33,965 nucleotides of DNA, from assembly GCA_949295915.1 (NCBI GenBank), contig CASFNB010000014.1:1-33965 (forward strand), read 5' to 3'. The notes below the pieces were generated by a model, which saw only the letters and a list, made by a program, of their open reading frames with translations, was not told the origin of the DNA and did no database searches. Origin of the DNA: an uncultured Pseudomonadota bacterium (GTDB lineage: Bacteria; Pseudomonadota; Alphaproteobacteria; RF32; CAG-239). Below are positions 24,381-33,607 of the stretch, one piece after another. Each line of letters starts with the position of its first letter. Position 1 is the first letter of the stretch. A program made the translations under genes and the position numbers.

Positions 24381-24530
24381 ATGAAAAAGATAGTTTGCGT
24401 CCTTTTACTGTTTTTAATCAGCGCCTGTACGGTTGGTGAAATGAAACCCGATAGAAAAAAACTTTATGATATGGGCAATGATATATGTCAAACCAAACCG
24501 GAACGCTGTATTAACGGCATTCCTTGGTAA
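24381..24530 (+). CDS. Small lipoprotein (49 aa)
   Basis: The frame starts MKKIVCVLLLFLISAC, with lipobox I-S-A-C at Cys16. The mature peptide of 34 residues has two further cysteines (DICQTKPERC) able to form a disulfide and ends NGIPW. GAGAAG lies before the ATG. It is shorter than ordinary ORF cut-offs and could easily be missed. A terminator follows at once. Function unknown. Confidence 0.75.
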   Translation: MKKIVCVLLLFLISACTVGEMKPDRKKLYDMGNDICQTKPERCINGIPW

Positions 24531-24534
24531 GAAA

Positions 24535-24563
24535 AAAGCTCCGAATTTCCGGAGCTTTACTTT
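24535..24563. terminator. Intrinsic terminator
   Basis: AAAGCTCC pairs with GGAGCTTT, with a weak T-run on the plus strand (TTTACTTTTG) and a T-run on the minus strand, between convergent genes. Confidence 0.8.
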
Positions 24564-24582
24564 TGTTTGATTGTAAAAACAA

Positions 24583-25524
24583 TTAATAAGGGCTGGAAAC
24601 TTTTGAGCTATCCATGTAGCAAGAGCTGCAATCTTTATCGTCAGCCAAAATTCCTTTATTTAAGATAAATTCCGGAGCTTTACCATTAAAAGATTTAAAT
24701 TTCTTAGCAATTTCAACAGCTTCATAATCACGTTGCGGATTGGAAGATAAATTAGCTTTTGCCGATTTTGCGTTTTCAAGCTTTTTGTTTTTCTCGGTTC
24801 TATCTTTACGACCGTTCCGTGCTTTACGATTCTCTTTATTTTCCACCGAAGTTTGGGATGAAACATCTTCAGCAGCAGTTTGTGCAATTTCAGAAGGTTG
24901 GTTTTGGGAAGCCTCTTGCTCTTTATCTTTGTCAACTTTAATTTCTTCGGGAGCTTTTAAGATTTTTTCCAAAATGGACTGTGTTTCTTTCGAGCGACGG
25001 TTGGTATAGACAATATTTTGTTTTTCGGCCGGCAAAATCGCTAAGATTTTTTCCAAATTATCAAGTTGTTTGTTTTTCTTAATCAGGTTAATATCGTCAA
25101 CGATTAAGATATTAGTTTTAGAAAAGTCAAATTTGCTGTTTTCGACCAGATCTACGAGCAAGTCTGGCGAGCCGATAACTACATTGGCCTCATTATCAAT
25201 ATCTTCATCAGCATCTTTAATTGTCGCTTCATTAATTTCGTGATATTTATTAAAAACAGACAATTTGTCGGATACTTGAACCGATTGTTCTGAAGATGGC
25301 GTAATAATTAAAATATTTTGTTTGTTTTTTGAGCTGATAATATCAACGAGAGGAAAAACAAAAGACATAGTTTTGCCGCAACGAGCCGGAGCAATAGTAA
25401 ATACATCTTTTCCTTGCAAAATGGAAGGGATAACATCGCATTGCACGGTTGTCGGTTCTTTAATGCCATATTCTTTAATGGCTTGAATTGTTTTTTCACT
25501 TAATCCTAATTCAATAAAATTCAT
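24583..25524 (-). CDS. Degenerate DEAD-box-derived protein, first RecA domain only
   Basis: Residues 1-200 follow the first RecA domain of a DEAD-box RNA helicase. It has the FxxLGL start, Q-motif region EPTTVQCDVIPSIL, motif I as APARCGKT (45-52), motif Ia-like ITPSSEQ and VVIGSPDLLVDLV. Motif II is VDDIN (142-146) instead of DEAD, and motif III SAT is replaced by YTN. The second RecA domain is missing. In its place is a Lys/Glu/Asn-rich linker and a short end with two Cys (DCSSCYMDS). It keeps a possible nucleotide-binding loop but should not act as a helicase. It may bind RNA or act as a regulator. A truncated or reduced paralogue of a helicase is the likely origin. Confidence 0.8.
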   Translation of the reverse strand: MNFIELGLSEKTIQAIKEYGIKEPTTVQCDVIPSILQGKDVFTIAPARCGKTMSFVFPLVDIISSKNKQNILIITPSSEQSVQVSDKLSVFNKYHEINEATIKDADEDIDNEANVVIGSPDLLVDLVENSKFDFSKTNILIVDDINLIKKNKQLDNLEKILAILPAEKQNIVYTNRRSKETQSILEKILKAPEEIKVDKDKEQEASQNQPSEIAQTAAEDVSSQTSVENKENRKARNGRKDRTEKNKKLENAKSAKANLSSNPQRDYEAVEIAKKFKSFNGKAPEFILNKGILADDKDCSSCYMDSSKVSSPY

Positions 25525-25619
25525 GACATTTCTTCTGATTTTAAGGTTAAATTATTTATTGCGAAGTATTATGTATTTTGTTAAGATAGTCAATAACCTA
25601 TTTAAAAAGGAGAGGCAAA

Positions 25620-26165
25620 ATGTTGATGAGGAAGGAAGATTCGTTACTTTTAATCATAGACGTGCAGGAGCATTTAGCACCGGCACAAGAGAGTCCGAGG
25701 GACGTGATCAACGGTTGCGCCGCTCTGTTAGACATCGCCAAAAAGCTCAATGTGCCGTTTATCGTGGCAGAGCAAAATCATAATAGTTTTGGTCCGACGA
25801 TGATAGATTTGCGCATTGTTTTGGGTGATGATATTACTTATTATGAAAAAGATACTTTTTCCTGCTATAAAAATGAAGAAATAAGAGAAAAAATAAAACA
25901 ATCAGGCAAAAAGCAAATAGTCATAGCCGGTCTGGAAACACACTTATGCGTATTACAAACGGCGTTAGATTTGCAAAAAGAGGAATATGAAGTATTTGTG
26001 GCGGCAGATGCTTGTTCATCACGCAATGCCATGCAAAGTGCTTTGGGCATTCAACGCTTGTTGCATAACGGCGTAGATGTTGTTACGGTAGAAATGGTCA
26101 TCTTTGAATGGCTGGAAAATTCCCGCAGTCCGGAATTTAAGGAAGTTTGGGCAAAGCGAGTTTAA
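25620..26165 (+). CDS. Isochorismatase-family cysteine hydrolase
   Basis: The 181 residues have the family triad Asp14 (LLIIDVQEHL), Lys77 (YEKDTFSC) and Cys110 (GLETHLCVLQT). The short form without extra domains includes nicotinamidase-like, YcaC-like and other amidohydrolases; the metal-site D-x-H of nicotinamidase is not evident, so substrate is open. GGAGAGG precedes the ATG. It is divergent from the DEAD-like gene with 95 bases between starts, and a strong bidirectional terminator separates it from the next minus-strand gene. Confidence 0.88.
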   Translation: MLMRKEDSLLLIIDVQEHLAPAQESPRDVINGCAALLDIAKKLNVPFIVAEQNHNSFGPTMIDLRIVLGDDITYYEKDTFSCYKNEEIREKIKQSGKKQIVIAGLETHLCVLQTALDLQKEEYEVFVAADACSSRNAMQSALGIQRLLHNGVDVVTVEMVIFEWLENSRSPEFKEVWAKRV

Positions 26166-26240
26166 TTTTGCTTAAAATAACAATATAAAAAATCCCCTTC
26201 CGTAATGTGATCTGTATCCCAGAAAGTGGAGAAAAAAAGA

Positions 26241-26280
26241 AAATCCCCTTTGAAAAAAATATTCAAAGGGGATTTTTTTT
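26241..26280. terminator. Bidirectional intrinsic terminator
   Basis: AAATCCCCTTTGAA and TTCAAAGGGGATTT form a 14-base stem with a seven-base loop and T-runs on the plus strand. It lies between convergent genes. A half-copy of the left arm stands at 26189. Confidence 0.9.
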
Positions 26281-26282
26281 GA

Positions 26283-27215
26283 TTATAAATCATTACCGAC
26301 AACACGAACGTAAGTGAGCAATTCTTTAGAAACACTATAACGCGGTTTGTCTTTAATGGAGCCAATGCGGCTGAGCATATTCTCACGATATTTTTCTGGT
26401 ACATTTAATGTTTGCAACTGAATATTCCAAATATCGAGCATCTTATCCATATCACCTTTAAGATATCCGCCGACATCATTCAAATTGTTTCTTTCGGCAC
26501 CGGAAATAATACGTTCGACAATTTCGGTACGATATTTAATTAAATCCGGATCTTTTGCATGCTCATTACGATAGCTGTACGATCCTGGCATTAAGCCTCT
26601 GGTTAAATAAAGCGGGGTATTAAAGCCTTTTTTGTTGTTGGGGTTAAGACCGGGGTGATCGCCTTTAAATGGTTGCAAGTCAATGATGAACATACGGTTG
26701 TCAACGGCGGAATATAAAATATTTCCGGTATTGGTAAATAAGCCGCCGCCAACATCAAGAGTATGTTTGCGAGAAGATAAAAAGTGCAAATCATCATAGA
26801 GTTTATCAAAAGCATCATCTGGCAAGTTAAGGATAGTTTCGCTCAGAACTTTTGTGCGGATAAGAGCCTCTTCGGCATCAGGTTTGGGGCGACCGGCTTT
26901 GTTAACTTCAATAGAAATGCCGGGGCAATAGAGATTGATGGTCAAAAGAGGCTGTTCGGGATTTTGTGGGTCTTTCCAATAAGCCAAGGTTTGCGCAAAG
27001 TTACGTTCTCCGAAAATGTTTTTTTGTTCAATTAACGGAGTCTCATTGATAATTTTTGCCAATTCATTGAGTGGCGGGCACTCAAGACTAACTCTGGTTG
27101 TAAATTTTGGGTTAGTATGAATTTTATAAACTTTAGCTTCAGCACCTTCACCGAGGGGCTGTTCGCTCATAGCAAAAAGAATCTCTTCTCTGCTTGGAAG
27201 AATGAGTTTATCCAT
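26283..27215 (-). CDS. Protein-kinase-fold-like protein (310 aa)
   Basis: The protein shows weak kinase features. A glycine loop LGEGAEAKVYKI (21-32) is followed by a basic VSL strand, then by TNTGNILY (161-168) and FIIDLQPF (176-183). These resemble the catalytic N and the DFG metal-binding Asp (Asn165 and Asp179). The usual H-x-D is not obvious, so activity is uncertain. The rest (TRGLMPGSYSYRNEH, KGDMDKMLDIW) is helical. No signal peptide or membrane segment. AAGGAC precedes the start. Related kinase-like folds occur in bacterial effectors and in small-molecule kinases; I cannot choose between them. Confidence 0.5.
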   Translation of the reverse strand: MDKLILPSREEILFAMSEQPLGEGAEAKVYKIHTNPKFTTRVSLECPPLNELAKIINETPLIEQKNIFGERNFAQTLAYWKDPQNPEQPLLTINLYCPGISIEVNKAGRPKPDAEEALIRTKVLSETILNLPDDAFDKLYDDLHFLSSRKHTLDVGGGLFTNTGNILYSAVDNRMFIIDLQPFKGDHPGLNPNNKKGFNTPLYLTRGLMPGSYSYRNEHAKDPDLIKYRTEIVERIISGAERNNLNDVGGYLKGDMDKMLDIWNIQLQTLNVPEKYRENMLSRIGSIKDKPRYSVSKELLTYVRVVGNDL

Positions 27216-27304
27216 GATACAATGTCCTTGAAAAATTTTTTCTAAACTATATAGCCAAAATATAAAAAATCAAGAAAAAATTTGTCGATTTTGGAATCTT
27301 TTTG

Positions 27305-27337
27305 CAAAAAAAGAGTCGATAATCAACCGACTCTTTC
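27305..27337 (-). terminator. Intrinsic terminator of cupin gene
   Basis: AAAGAGTCG pairs with CGACTCTTT and is followed on the minus strand by T7. Confidence 0.88.
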
Positions 27338-27359
27338 AATTTGATACAACAATTTATGT

Positions 27360-27722
27360 CTAAACGCGTCCGTAACTATCTTCGAAACGCACAATATCGT
27401 TTTCATCCAAATTTTCACCGGTCTGGATTTCAATAAATTCCATATTTTCTTTGGTGTTGTTTTGAATGCGGTGTTTGGTTTCGGCAGGGATATAAACAGC
27501 TTCGTTAGCTTTTTTGACGAGCTTTTCTTCGTCGAGGGTAACAACAGCCTCGCCTTTAACAATAATCCAATGTTCGGCGCGATAGTGGTGGAGTTGCAAA
27601 GAAAGAATATTTCCGGGAGTAACGCAGATTCTTTTAACGCAAAAACCATCACCGGAATCTAAAACTTCCCAAGTACCCCACGGACGAGTATCTTTATCGC
27701 CTCTTTTATAATTATTTGTCAT
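27360..27722 (-). CDS. Stand-alone ManC-type cupin (mannose-6-phosphate isomerase type II domain)
   Basis: The 120 residues equal the C-terminal cupin of bifunctional GDP-mannose pyrophosphorylase/phosphomannose isomerases. Family landmarks are RPWGTWEVLDSGDGFCVKRI, SLQLHHYRAEHWIIVKGEA, AVYIPAETKHRIQN and IEIQTGENLDENDIVRFEDS. The metal ligands (two His, Glu and a later His) are present. The nucleotidyltransferase half is not next to it. The cupin alone may isomerise sugar phosphates or act as a sugar sensor. It is divergent from ptsP with 99 bases between starts. Confidence 0.9.
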   Translation of the reverse strand: MTNNYKRGDKDTRPWGTWEVLDSGDGFCVKRICVTPGNILSLQLHHYRAEHWIIVKGEAVVTLDEEKLVKKANEAVYIPAETKHRIQNNTKENMEFIEIQTGENLDENDIVRFEDSYGRV

Positions 27723-27821
27723 ATTTTTTTATCCTTTAATTTATAAAAATTAACTTGATGAAAGATAATATAAATAATATAAAGAAAATCACAATAGAAA
27801 AAATTTTTAAGGTTAAAAACA

Positions 27822-30086
27822 ATGCAGTCTCCGGCAATTAACAAAGCAATGGAAATTTTACAAGAACTTCGCAGCGTGAGTGAAGGTAACGATGCCATAG
27901 AGGTAAAATTAAATAAAATTGTCAAAATGATTGCCGAGCAAATGTCTGCCGATGCCGCCGCTTGTTATATTACCATCGGCGGCAATCGCTTGGTTTTGTT
28001 TGCCGCCTATCAAATGAATCCGGAGGCAGTGGATAAAGTCATATTTCGCTTTGGCGAGGGACTGACCGGCGAAGTTGCGCAAAATAGCCGCACATTGAGT
28101 GTTGCCGATGCTTGGAGCCATCCTAAGTTCGTTCATAAGCCGGAGTTGGGTGAAGAAAACTACAAATCATATATAGGTGTTCCCTTAATTCGTTGGCATC
28201 GTTCAATAGGTGTTTTGGCACTGCAAAGCAAAGAAATCCATGAATATTCTGCCATGGATGTCGAAATTTTAGAAACGGTTGCCATGGTTCTGAGCGAAAT
28301 CGTCTCTTCGGATGAAATGAGCGATTGGCGCAAAAACTTTGATAAAAACAGCAATATTAATGAAAGGGACAAACTAAAAGGTTTGAGTTTGAGCAAGGGC
28401 TATGGTATGGGTGTTGCCGTGGTTCACCGTCGCCGTCAAGTCGTTACCAAAATCTTTGCCGAAGATAAAGAAAAAGAACTGCATCGCTTGGAAATTGCTT
28501 TTGGCCAAATGAATGCGGATTTAGATAAAAAATTAGCCGAAGCCAAACTCGGGATGGGTGAACATGTTGATATTTTGGATGCCTACAGAATGTTTGCCGG
28601 AGATAAGGGGTGGTATAAAAAACTCAGCAACAACATCCAAAGTGGTTTGACGGCAGAAGCTGCGGTAGAACGTGCCTACGAAGATATGTGGAACCGCTTG
28701 TCGGGTACAACTGATATTTATTTGAAGGAACGCCTGCATGATTTACGTGATGTTTCAGACCGATTGTCATCATATTTAAGCGGAGACTATGGTTCAATTA
28801 AGGGAGGAGATGCCAAAGACATAATTGTTGTTGCTCAAACCATGGGACCAGCTGATTTAATGGATTATGACTATACAAAAATTCGCGGTCTGATTATTGA
28901 AGACGGCACCCCGACCATGCACGTTGCCATTGTGGCAAAAGCCTTGAATATTCCGGTTGTCGCCAAGATAAAAGGCATTTTCAGTGAAGTTAAGACCGGC
29001 GAGTTGATAGCAATAGATGGGACGGATGGTTATGTCTATGTTCATCCGTCGACATTGGTACAAGAAAAAATAAGGGCCAAAATCGCCGAAAAAGAGCGTC
29101 TGCAAGCCAAACTGGCAGAATTAAAAGAATTACCGGCACAAACCAAAGACGGGGTAAATATTAATTTGTATCTTAATGTGGGTTTGGCGTTTGATTTAGA
29201 TTATATTGAAAGCACCAATTGCGACGGTATAGGTTTGTATAGAACCGAAATTCCGTTTATGGCTTCGGAGATGATGCCCGATGTTGACCGTCAAATATCA
29301 TATTATCAAGAACTAATGGATAAGTGTGGCAACAAAAAAGTCATATTCCGCAGTTTGGATGTGGGATCGGATAAGCTGTTGCCCTATTGGGGAAATGTCG
29401 GAGAAGAAAATCCTGCAATCGGCTGGCGTTCGATTCGCATTACATTGGACCGAAGAGCCATTTTAAGAAAACAGATTCGTGCCTTCTTACGTGCGGCAGC
29501 CGGTAAAGAACTCAATGTTATGTTTCCGATGATAACCAATTTGTCGGAGTTTGAAGAAGCCAAAGAAACATTGTTGTTAGAGCTGGAAAAAGAAAAACGC
29601 AAAAGCGATAAGATTCCTTCCAAAGTCAATGTCGGGTTGATGATAGAAGTTCCGTCGGTCATTTTCCAGTTGGATTCGCTTCTTAAGCAGGCGGATTTTA
29701 TTTCCATCGGGACAAATGATTTAGCTCAATTTATTTTTGCATGTGACCGAGGAAATCCGCGACTAACAGAGCGTTATGATGTTTTGTCGGCACCGTTTTT
29801 AAATGTGATGAACGAAATTATCATCAAAGCCGACCAACATCATGTTTATTGTTCTGTTTGCGGAGAAATGGCCTCCAACCCGATTGAAGCCATGGCCTTA
29901 ATCGGATTGGGGTATCGCAATTTATCCATGTCGGGATCATCATTTGGGCGCGTAAAAAGTATGGTAAGGAGTATTAATGTTGAAGAGGTTGCGGATTATG
30001 TTCATAATCTGTTGAAATCAAACAAAAAAACATTGAGACCGCAATTAATTTCCTATGCCTATGACCATGGTATTGAAATCTATTAA
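27822..30086 (+). CDS. ptsP: Phosphoenolpyruvate-protein phosphotransferase PtsP (EI-Ntr)
   Basis: Enzyme I of the nitrogen PTS takes phosphate from PEP and passes it to NPr. An N-terminal GAF domain (about 1-165) is followed by the EI helical and phosphohistidine domain, with His367 in TPTMHVAIVAKAL, and then the PEP-binding barrel. Barrel landmarks are GLYRTEIPF, RSLDVGSDKLLPY, FPMITNLSEF, GLMIEVPSV, SIGTNDLAQF and SVCGEMASNP with its active-site Cys. The 754 residues match PtsP. No hpr or EIIA-Ntr gene is in the window. AAGGTT precedes the start. Three genes on the same strand follow. Confidence 0.95.
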   Translation: MQSPAINKAMEILQELRSVSEGNDAIEVKLNKIVKMIAEQMSADAAACYITIGGNRLVLFAAYQMNPEAVDKVIFRFGEGLTGEVAQNSRTLSVADAWSHPKFVHKPELGEENYKSYIGVPLIRWHRSIGVLALQSKEIHEYSAMDVEILETVAMVLSEIVSSDEMSDWRKNFDKNSNINERDKLKGLSLSKGYGMGVAVVHRRRQVVTKIFAEDKEKELHRLEIAFGQMNADLDKKLAEAKLGMGEHVDILDAYRMFAGDKGWYKKLSNNIQSGLTAEAAVERAYEDMWNRLSGTTDIYLKERLHDLRDVSDRLSSYLSGDYGSIKGGDAKDIIVVAQTMGPADLMDYDYTKIRGLIIEDGTPTMHVAIVAKALNIPVVAKIKGIFSEVKTGELIAIDGTDGYVYVHPSTLVQEKIRAKIAEKERLQAKLAELKELPAQTKDGVNINLYLNVGLAFDLDYIESTNCDGIGLYRTEIPFMASEMMPDVDRQISYYQELMDKCGNKKVIFRSLDVGSDKLLPYWGNVGEENPAIGWRSIRITLDRRAILRKQIRAFLRAAAGKELNVMFPMITNLSEFEEAKETLLLELEKEKRKSDKIPSKVNVGLMIEVPSVIFQLDSLLKQADFISIGTNDLAQFIFACDRGNPRLTERYDVLSAPFLNVMNEIIIKADQHHVYCSVCGEMASNPIEAMALIGLGYRNLSMSGSSFGRVKSMVRSINVEEVADYVHNLLKSNKKTLRPQLISYAYDHGIEIY

Positions 30087-30132
30087 AAAATATGTAACAA
30101 TCAAGCAACTTTAAATATCAGGGGTAAGACAA

Positions 30133-31206
30133 GTGATAAAAGAAAGCAAAAAAAATAAGGGTGAAGTTAAAGCCGAGGCTTTGGATGAAAATCCGGCAGT
30201 AGAAGCAATTGACCCGGAAAAGAAAACAGATAAAAAAGAAGAAGGAAAAGTCGGTTTATTGTTGAAGGAAATGCGCAATAAACAAGGCAAAACTTTTGCT
30301 GAAATTTCGCAAGAATTATGTATTCGTAAAAGCTATCTGGAAGCAATAGAAAACAGCGATTACAATAATATTCCGGAATATCCGTACGGTATCGGTTTTA
30401 TTCGTTCTTATGCCGACTATCTGGGTTTGGACGGTAATGATATTGTCAAAATGTATAAAGATGAGGCTGAGGCTGATTTTCGTAAAAAACACCCATATTT
30501 TGTGATGGAGCCTCAAGTCGAGGCCACCGTTCCGAGCCGTAAATATTTACTCATAAGTTTGATTGCGCTGATAGTTATTTACGGGGCATGGAGTGCATAT
30601 AATCAATTAATGTTAACACCTGCGGAAGAACAATCAGAGGAAGAAACAATTGTTGTTGATGATGCAAATGTCGATTTTCCGCTCAAAGTTGAGGATTATA
30701 GCACAAATGTTGAAGCTCAACCTGTAGAAGAAAATACAAATGAAAACATTAACGAACCTGAAAAAGAAAGTTTGCCTGTTGTTGATGTTTCATCTGAGGA
30801 AAACACTCAACAAGTTGTTGTAACCGACAAAAGTTTTGTAGAGCCGGAAAAAGCGACCAATTCGGAAGAAAAAGAAATTGAATCTGAAAATAAAACAGAG
30901 GAAACTCAGCCCAAAGTACAAGCAGAAGAACCGGAAAAAACAGTAAAACCGGCAAAAAGCGGTTTAACGGTAAATGTTTTGAAAGAAACATGGATTGAGG
31001 TCAAAAACGAAAAAACTTTGTATATCAGCAAAGTTTTGCAAGCCGGTGATAGTTATACTTTGCCAAAGGCAGATAATTTGAAATTATCCGTAGGTAAAGC
31101 CGATGGCGTAGAAATTATGTATAATGGTAAAAAAACTTATGAAATTTCTCCGAATAAGAAAATGAATATTTTGGTTGATGAAATCATTGCAGGAGCGCAA
31201 GATTAG
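30133..31206 (+). CDS. RodZ-like helix-turn-helix membrane protein
   Basis: The GTG at 30133 with AGGGG upstream gives 357 residues. A charged N-terminus precedes a Cro/C1-type HTH (about 38-105: VGLLLKEMRNKQGKT, ICIRKSYLEAIENSDY-like, YGIGFIRSYADYLGL). A single transmembrane helix (about 138-155) is followed by a long Glu/Val/Thr-rich periplasmic linker. A C-terminal beta domain of the DUF4115 type begins near 280 (SGLTVNVLKETWIEVKN). This is the RodZ architecture, which links the MreB cytoskeleton to the wall machinery. A gene of this type next to ispG is common in proteobacteria. A terminator stands between it and ispG. Confidence 0.85.
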   Translation: MIKESKKNKGEVKAEALDENPAVEAIDPEKKTDKKEEGKVGLLLKEMRNKQGKTFAEISQELCIRKSYLEAIENSDYNNIPEYPYGIGFIRSYADYLGLDGNDIVKMYKDEAEADFRKKHPYFVMEPQVEATVPSRKYLLISLIALIVIYGAWSAYNQLMLTPAEEQSEEETIVVDDANVDFPLKVEDYSTNVEAQPVEENTNENINEPEKESLPVVDVSSEENTQQVVVTDKSFVEPEKATNSEEKEIESENKTEETQPKVQAEEPEKTVKPAKSGLTVNVLKETWIEVKNEKTLYISKVLQAGDSYTLPKADNLKLSVGKADGVEIMYNGKKTYEISPNKKMNILVDEIIAGAQD

Positions 31207-31223
31207 CAAAAATAGAACAATTC

Positions 31224-31258
31224 GGAAAATAGCAGAGTGTTCTGCTATTTTCCTTTTG
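31224..31258 (+). terminator. Intrinsic terminator between rodZ-like gene and ispG
   Basis: GGAAAATAGCAGA and TCTGCTATTTTCC pair perfectly over 13 bases around GTGT, followed by TTTTG. It ends about 20 bases before ispG, so either read-through or a promoter overlapping the hairpin is needed. Confidence 0.85.
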
Positions 31259-31278
31259 TTATATAAAGGATAGTTAAA

Positions 31279-32349
31279 ATGGAAAAAATAGTACGTCGTA
31301 AAAGTCGCAAAATCATGGTTGGTAATGTTGCTGTCGGAGGAGATGCTCCGATTAGTGTTCAATCCATGACCAACACTCTGACCTCAGATGCCAAAGCCAC
31401 GATTGAGCAAATTCAAAGACAAGAAGCGGTAGGTTGCGATATCACGCGTTGTTCTTGTCCGGATGAAGATTCGGCAAAAGCCTTGAAAATCATCACAAAA
31501 GAGGTTAAAATTCCGGTTGTTGCCGACATCCATTTTGATTATCGTTTGGGTATTTTGGCTGCCGAAAACGGAGCCGCATGCTTAAGAATCAACCCCGGAA
31601 ATATTGGTGGGGCAGATAGGGTTAAGGCTGTTGTTCAAGCCGCCAAAGACCATGGTTGCTCGATTCGCATAGGTGTAAACGGCGGATCATTGGATAAAAA
31701 ATTGTTGGAAAAATATGGCGAACCCTGTGCCGAAGCTTTGGTCGAAAGTGCTTTGGAACAAGCCAAAATGTTGGAAGACAATGATTTTAGAGAGTTCAAA
31801 ATCAGTGTGAAATCTTCTAACACCATGATGATGATAGAAGCTTACAAAAAATTGGCAGCCGCTTGCGATTATCCTCTGCACTTGGGAGTGACCGAAGCCG
31901 GTGGTTTGAGAACCGGAACCATCAAATCCGCCATGGGTATCGGGGCTTTGTTGATGGATGGTATCGGCGATACTTTGCGCGTTTCTTTGACGGCAGATGT
32001 TGAAGAAGAAGTCAAAGCCGGATACGAGATTTTGAAAGCGCTGGATTTAAGGCACAGAGGAATTCGCATCGTTTCTTGTCCGACTTGTGCCAGAAGAGGC
32101 TATGATGTGCAAAAGACCATAGAGGCTTTGGAAGAAAGGTTAGCACATATTAATCAACCTCTGAGCTTGGCGGTTATGGGCTGTGTGGTTAATGGCCCCG
32201 GAGAAGCCGGACATACCGACTTTGGTGTTTGCGGCGGAAGAGGGGATGAAAACATGATTTTCATCGGCGGCAAGCCCGATCATAAAGTAAAAAATGAAAA
32301 TATTGTTGACGAGTTGGTTCGTTTGGTAGAAGAAAGAGTAAAAAAATAG
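31279..32349 (+). CDS. ispG: 4-hydroxy-3-methylbut-2-enyl diphosphate synthase IspG
   Basis: IspG (GcpE) is a [4Fe-4S] enzyme of the methylerythritol phosphate isoprenoid pathway that converts MEcPP to HMBPP. The 356-residue bacterial short form is complete. It has an N-terminal TIM barrel ([37 protein letters not shown]) and a C-terminal cluster domain with cysteines in [11 protein letters not shown] and [11 protein letters not shown]. The last cluster ligand is a Glu in this family. AAGGA precedes the ATG. prfA begins 23 bases downstream. Confidence 0.97.
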   Translation: MEKIVRRKSRKIMVGNVAVGGDAPISVQSMTNTLTSDAKATIEQIQRQEAVGCDITRCSCPDEDSAKALKIITKEVKIPVVADIHFDYRLGILAAENGAACLRINPGNIGGADRVKAVVQAAKDHGCSIRIGVNGGSLDKKLLEKYGEPCAEALVESALEQAKMLEDNDFREFKISVKSSNTMMMIEAYKKLAAACDYPLHLGVTEAGGLRTGTIKSAMGIGALLMDGIGDTLRVSLTADVEEEVKAGYEILKALDLRHRGIRIVSCPTCARRGYDVQKTIEALEERLAHINQPLSLAVMGCVVNGPGEAGHTDFGVCGGRGDENMIFIGGKPDHKVKNENIVDELVRLVEERVKK

Positions 32350-32372
32350 GATAATAAGGAAAGAAAGAATAG

Positions 32373-33446
32373 ATGTCATTTGCAGAAAAGTTAAGTAATG
32401 TAGTCAATCGCCACGATGAAATTCAGGCATTGTTGTCTGAACCGAATGTCAGTTCGGAAGATTTGGTGCGCATGAATAAAGAATTAGCCGCTTTAACACC
32501 GGTTGTTGAAGCCGTTAATGAGATGCGCCATGCCGAGCAAAATATAAATGATGCCAAAGCCATGATGGACGATGCTGAGCTTGATAAAGAAATGCGCGAG
32601 ATGGCAGAGGCAGAGTATTATGAACTGAAAGAAAAATTGCCGGATTTGGAAAAGAAGGTCAAAATTCTTCTGCTTCCCAAAGATGAAGAAGATGAAAAGA
32701 ACGCCATTTTGGAAGTCAGAGCCGGAACAGGTGGTGATGAAGCAGCATTATTTGCAGCAGTTTTGTTTGAGATGTATCAGCGCTATTCGCAAAAAATGGG
32801 CTGGAAGTTTGAGGTCAATGATGTGACTGAAAACGAGCTGGGTGGTTATAAAGAAGCCACCGCCAAAATTACCGGTAAAGATGTTTTTGCCAGACTTAAA
32901 TTTGAGTCCGGGGCGCACCGTGTACAACGTGTTCCGGTAACGGAGTCGCAAGGGCGAGTTCACACATCGGCGGCAACGGTTGCCGTTTTGCCCGAGATTG
33001 AAGAAGTGGATATGTACATCAATCCGGCAGATTTGAAAATTGATGTTTACCGTGCATCCGGTGCCGGTGGACAACACGTAAACAGAACCGAGTCCGCGGT
33101 ACGTATTACACATATTCCCACAGGAGTTGTCGTTCAGTGCCAAGATGACCGTTCACAATACAAAAACAAAGAAAAAGCCATGAACCACTTGCGTGCCAAG
33201 TTGTATGATATGCAAAAAGCAAGTATCGATTCGGCATATTCCGAAAAAAGAAAATTGCAAGTTGGCTCTGGTGATAGATCTGAAAGAATCAGAACCTATA
33301 ACTATCCGCAAGGCCGCGTGACCGACCATCGTATTAACTTGACTTTGTATAAGTTGGATGAGGTTGTGTCAGGTGATGCCTTGGATGAGATTATAGATGC
33401 TTTGATAACGGAAGATCAGGCGCAAAAGCTCTCTGAGTTAGATTAA
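32373..33446 (+). CDS. prfA: Peptide chain release factor 1
   Basis: RF1 recognises UAA and UAG and triggers peptide release on the ribosome. The GGQ motif is at 232-234, in [14 protein letters not shown], and the stop-codon tripeptide is P-V-T in [14 protein letters not shown], the RF1-type P-x-T rather than the SPF of RF2. The 357-residue length is normal. It probably shares a transcript with ispG. prmC, which often follows prfA and methylates the GGQ Gln, is absent here; repeats follow instead. Confidence 0.97.
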   Translation: MSFAEKLSNVVNRHDEIQALLSEPNVSSEDLVRMNKELAALTPVVEAVNEMRHAEQNINDAKAMMDDAELDKEMREMAEAEYYELKEKLPDLEKKVKILLLPKDEEDEKNAILEVRAGTGGDEAALFAAVLFEMYQRYSQKMGWKFEVNDVTENELGGYKEATAKITGKDVFARLKFESGAHRVQRVPVTESQGRVHTSAATVAVLPEIEEVDMYINPADLKIDVYRASGAGGQHVNRTESAVRITHIPTGVVVQCQDDRSQYKNKEKAMNHLRAKLYDMQKASIDSAYSEKRKLQVGSGDRSERIRTYNYPQGRVTDHRINLTLYKLDEVVSGDALDEIIDALITEDQAQKLSELD

Positions 33447-33451
33447 AAATA

Positions 33452-33477
33452 AAAGCTCTCCGATTGGAGAGCTTTTT
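33452..33477 (+). terminator. Intrinsic terminator after prfA
   Basis: AAAGCTCTCC pairs with GGAGAGCTTT around GATT, followed by TTT. Confidence 0.9.
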
Positions 33478-33607
33478 AGTGCCTCATGGCACAATAAAAA
33501 GGTGTTATATAAGGAAGATAGAATTTTCAAAAAGTTCTTCAAGGCACCCGAAAAATGGATTATACGAGGAAGGTAATAAGATTTTCTTCAAATAGTTCCA
33601 CAAGGCA
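33478..33607. repeat. Imperfect tandem repeats around GGCAC words
   Basis: A small hairpin GTGCC-TCAT-GGCAC at 33479-33492 is followed by two related units of roughly 60 bases. The units share AGA-TTTTC, CAAA-AGTTC and CAAGGCAC (near 33520-33550 and 33578-33608). No gene is supported here. Confidence 0.6.
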
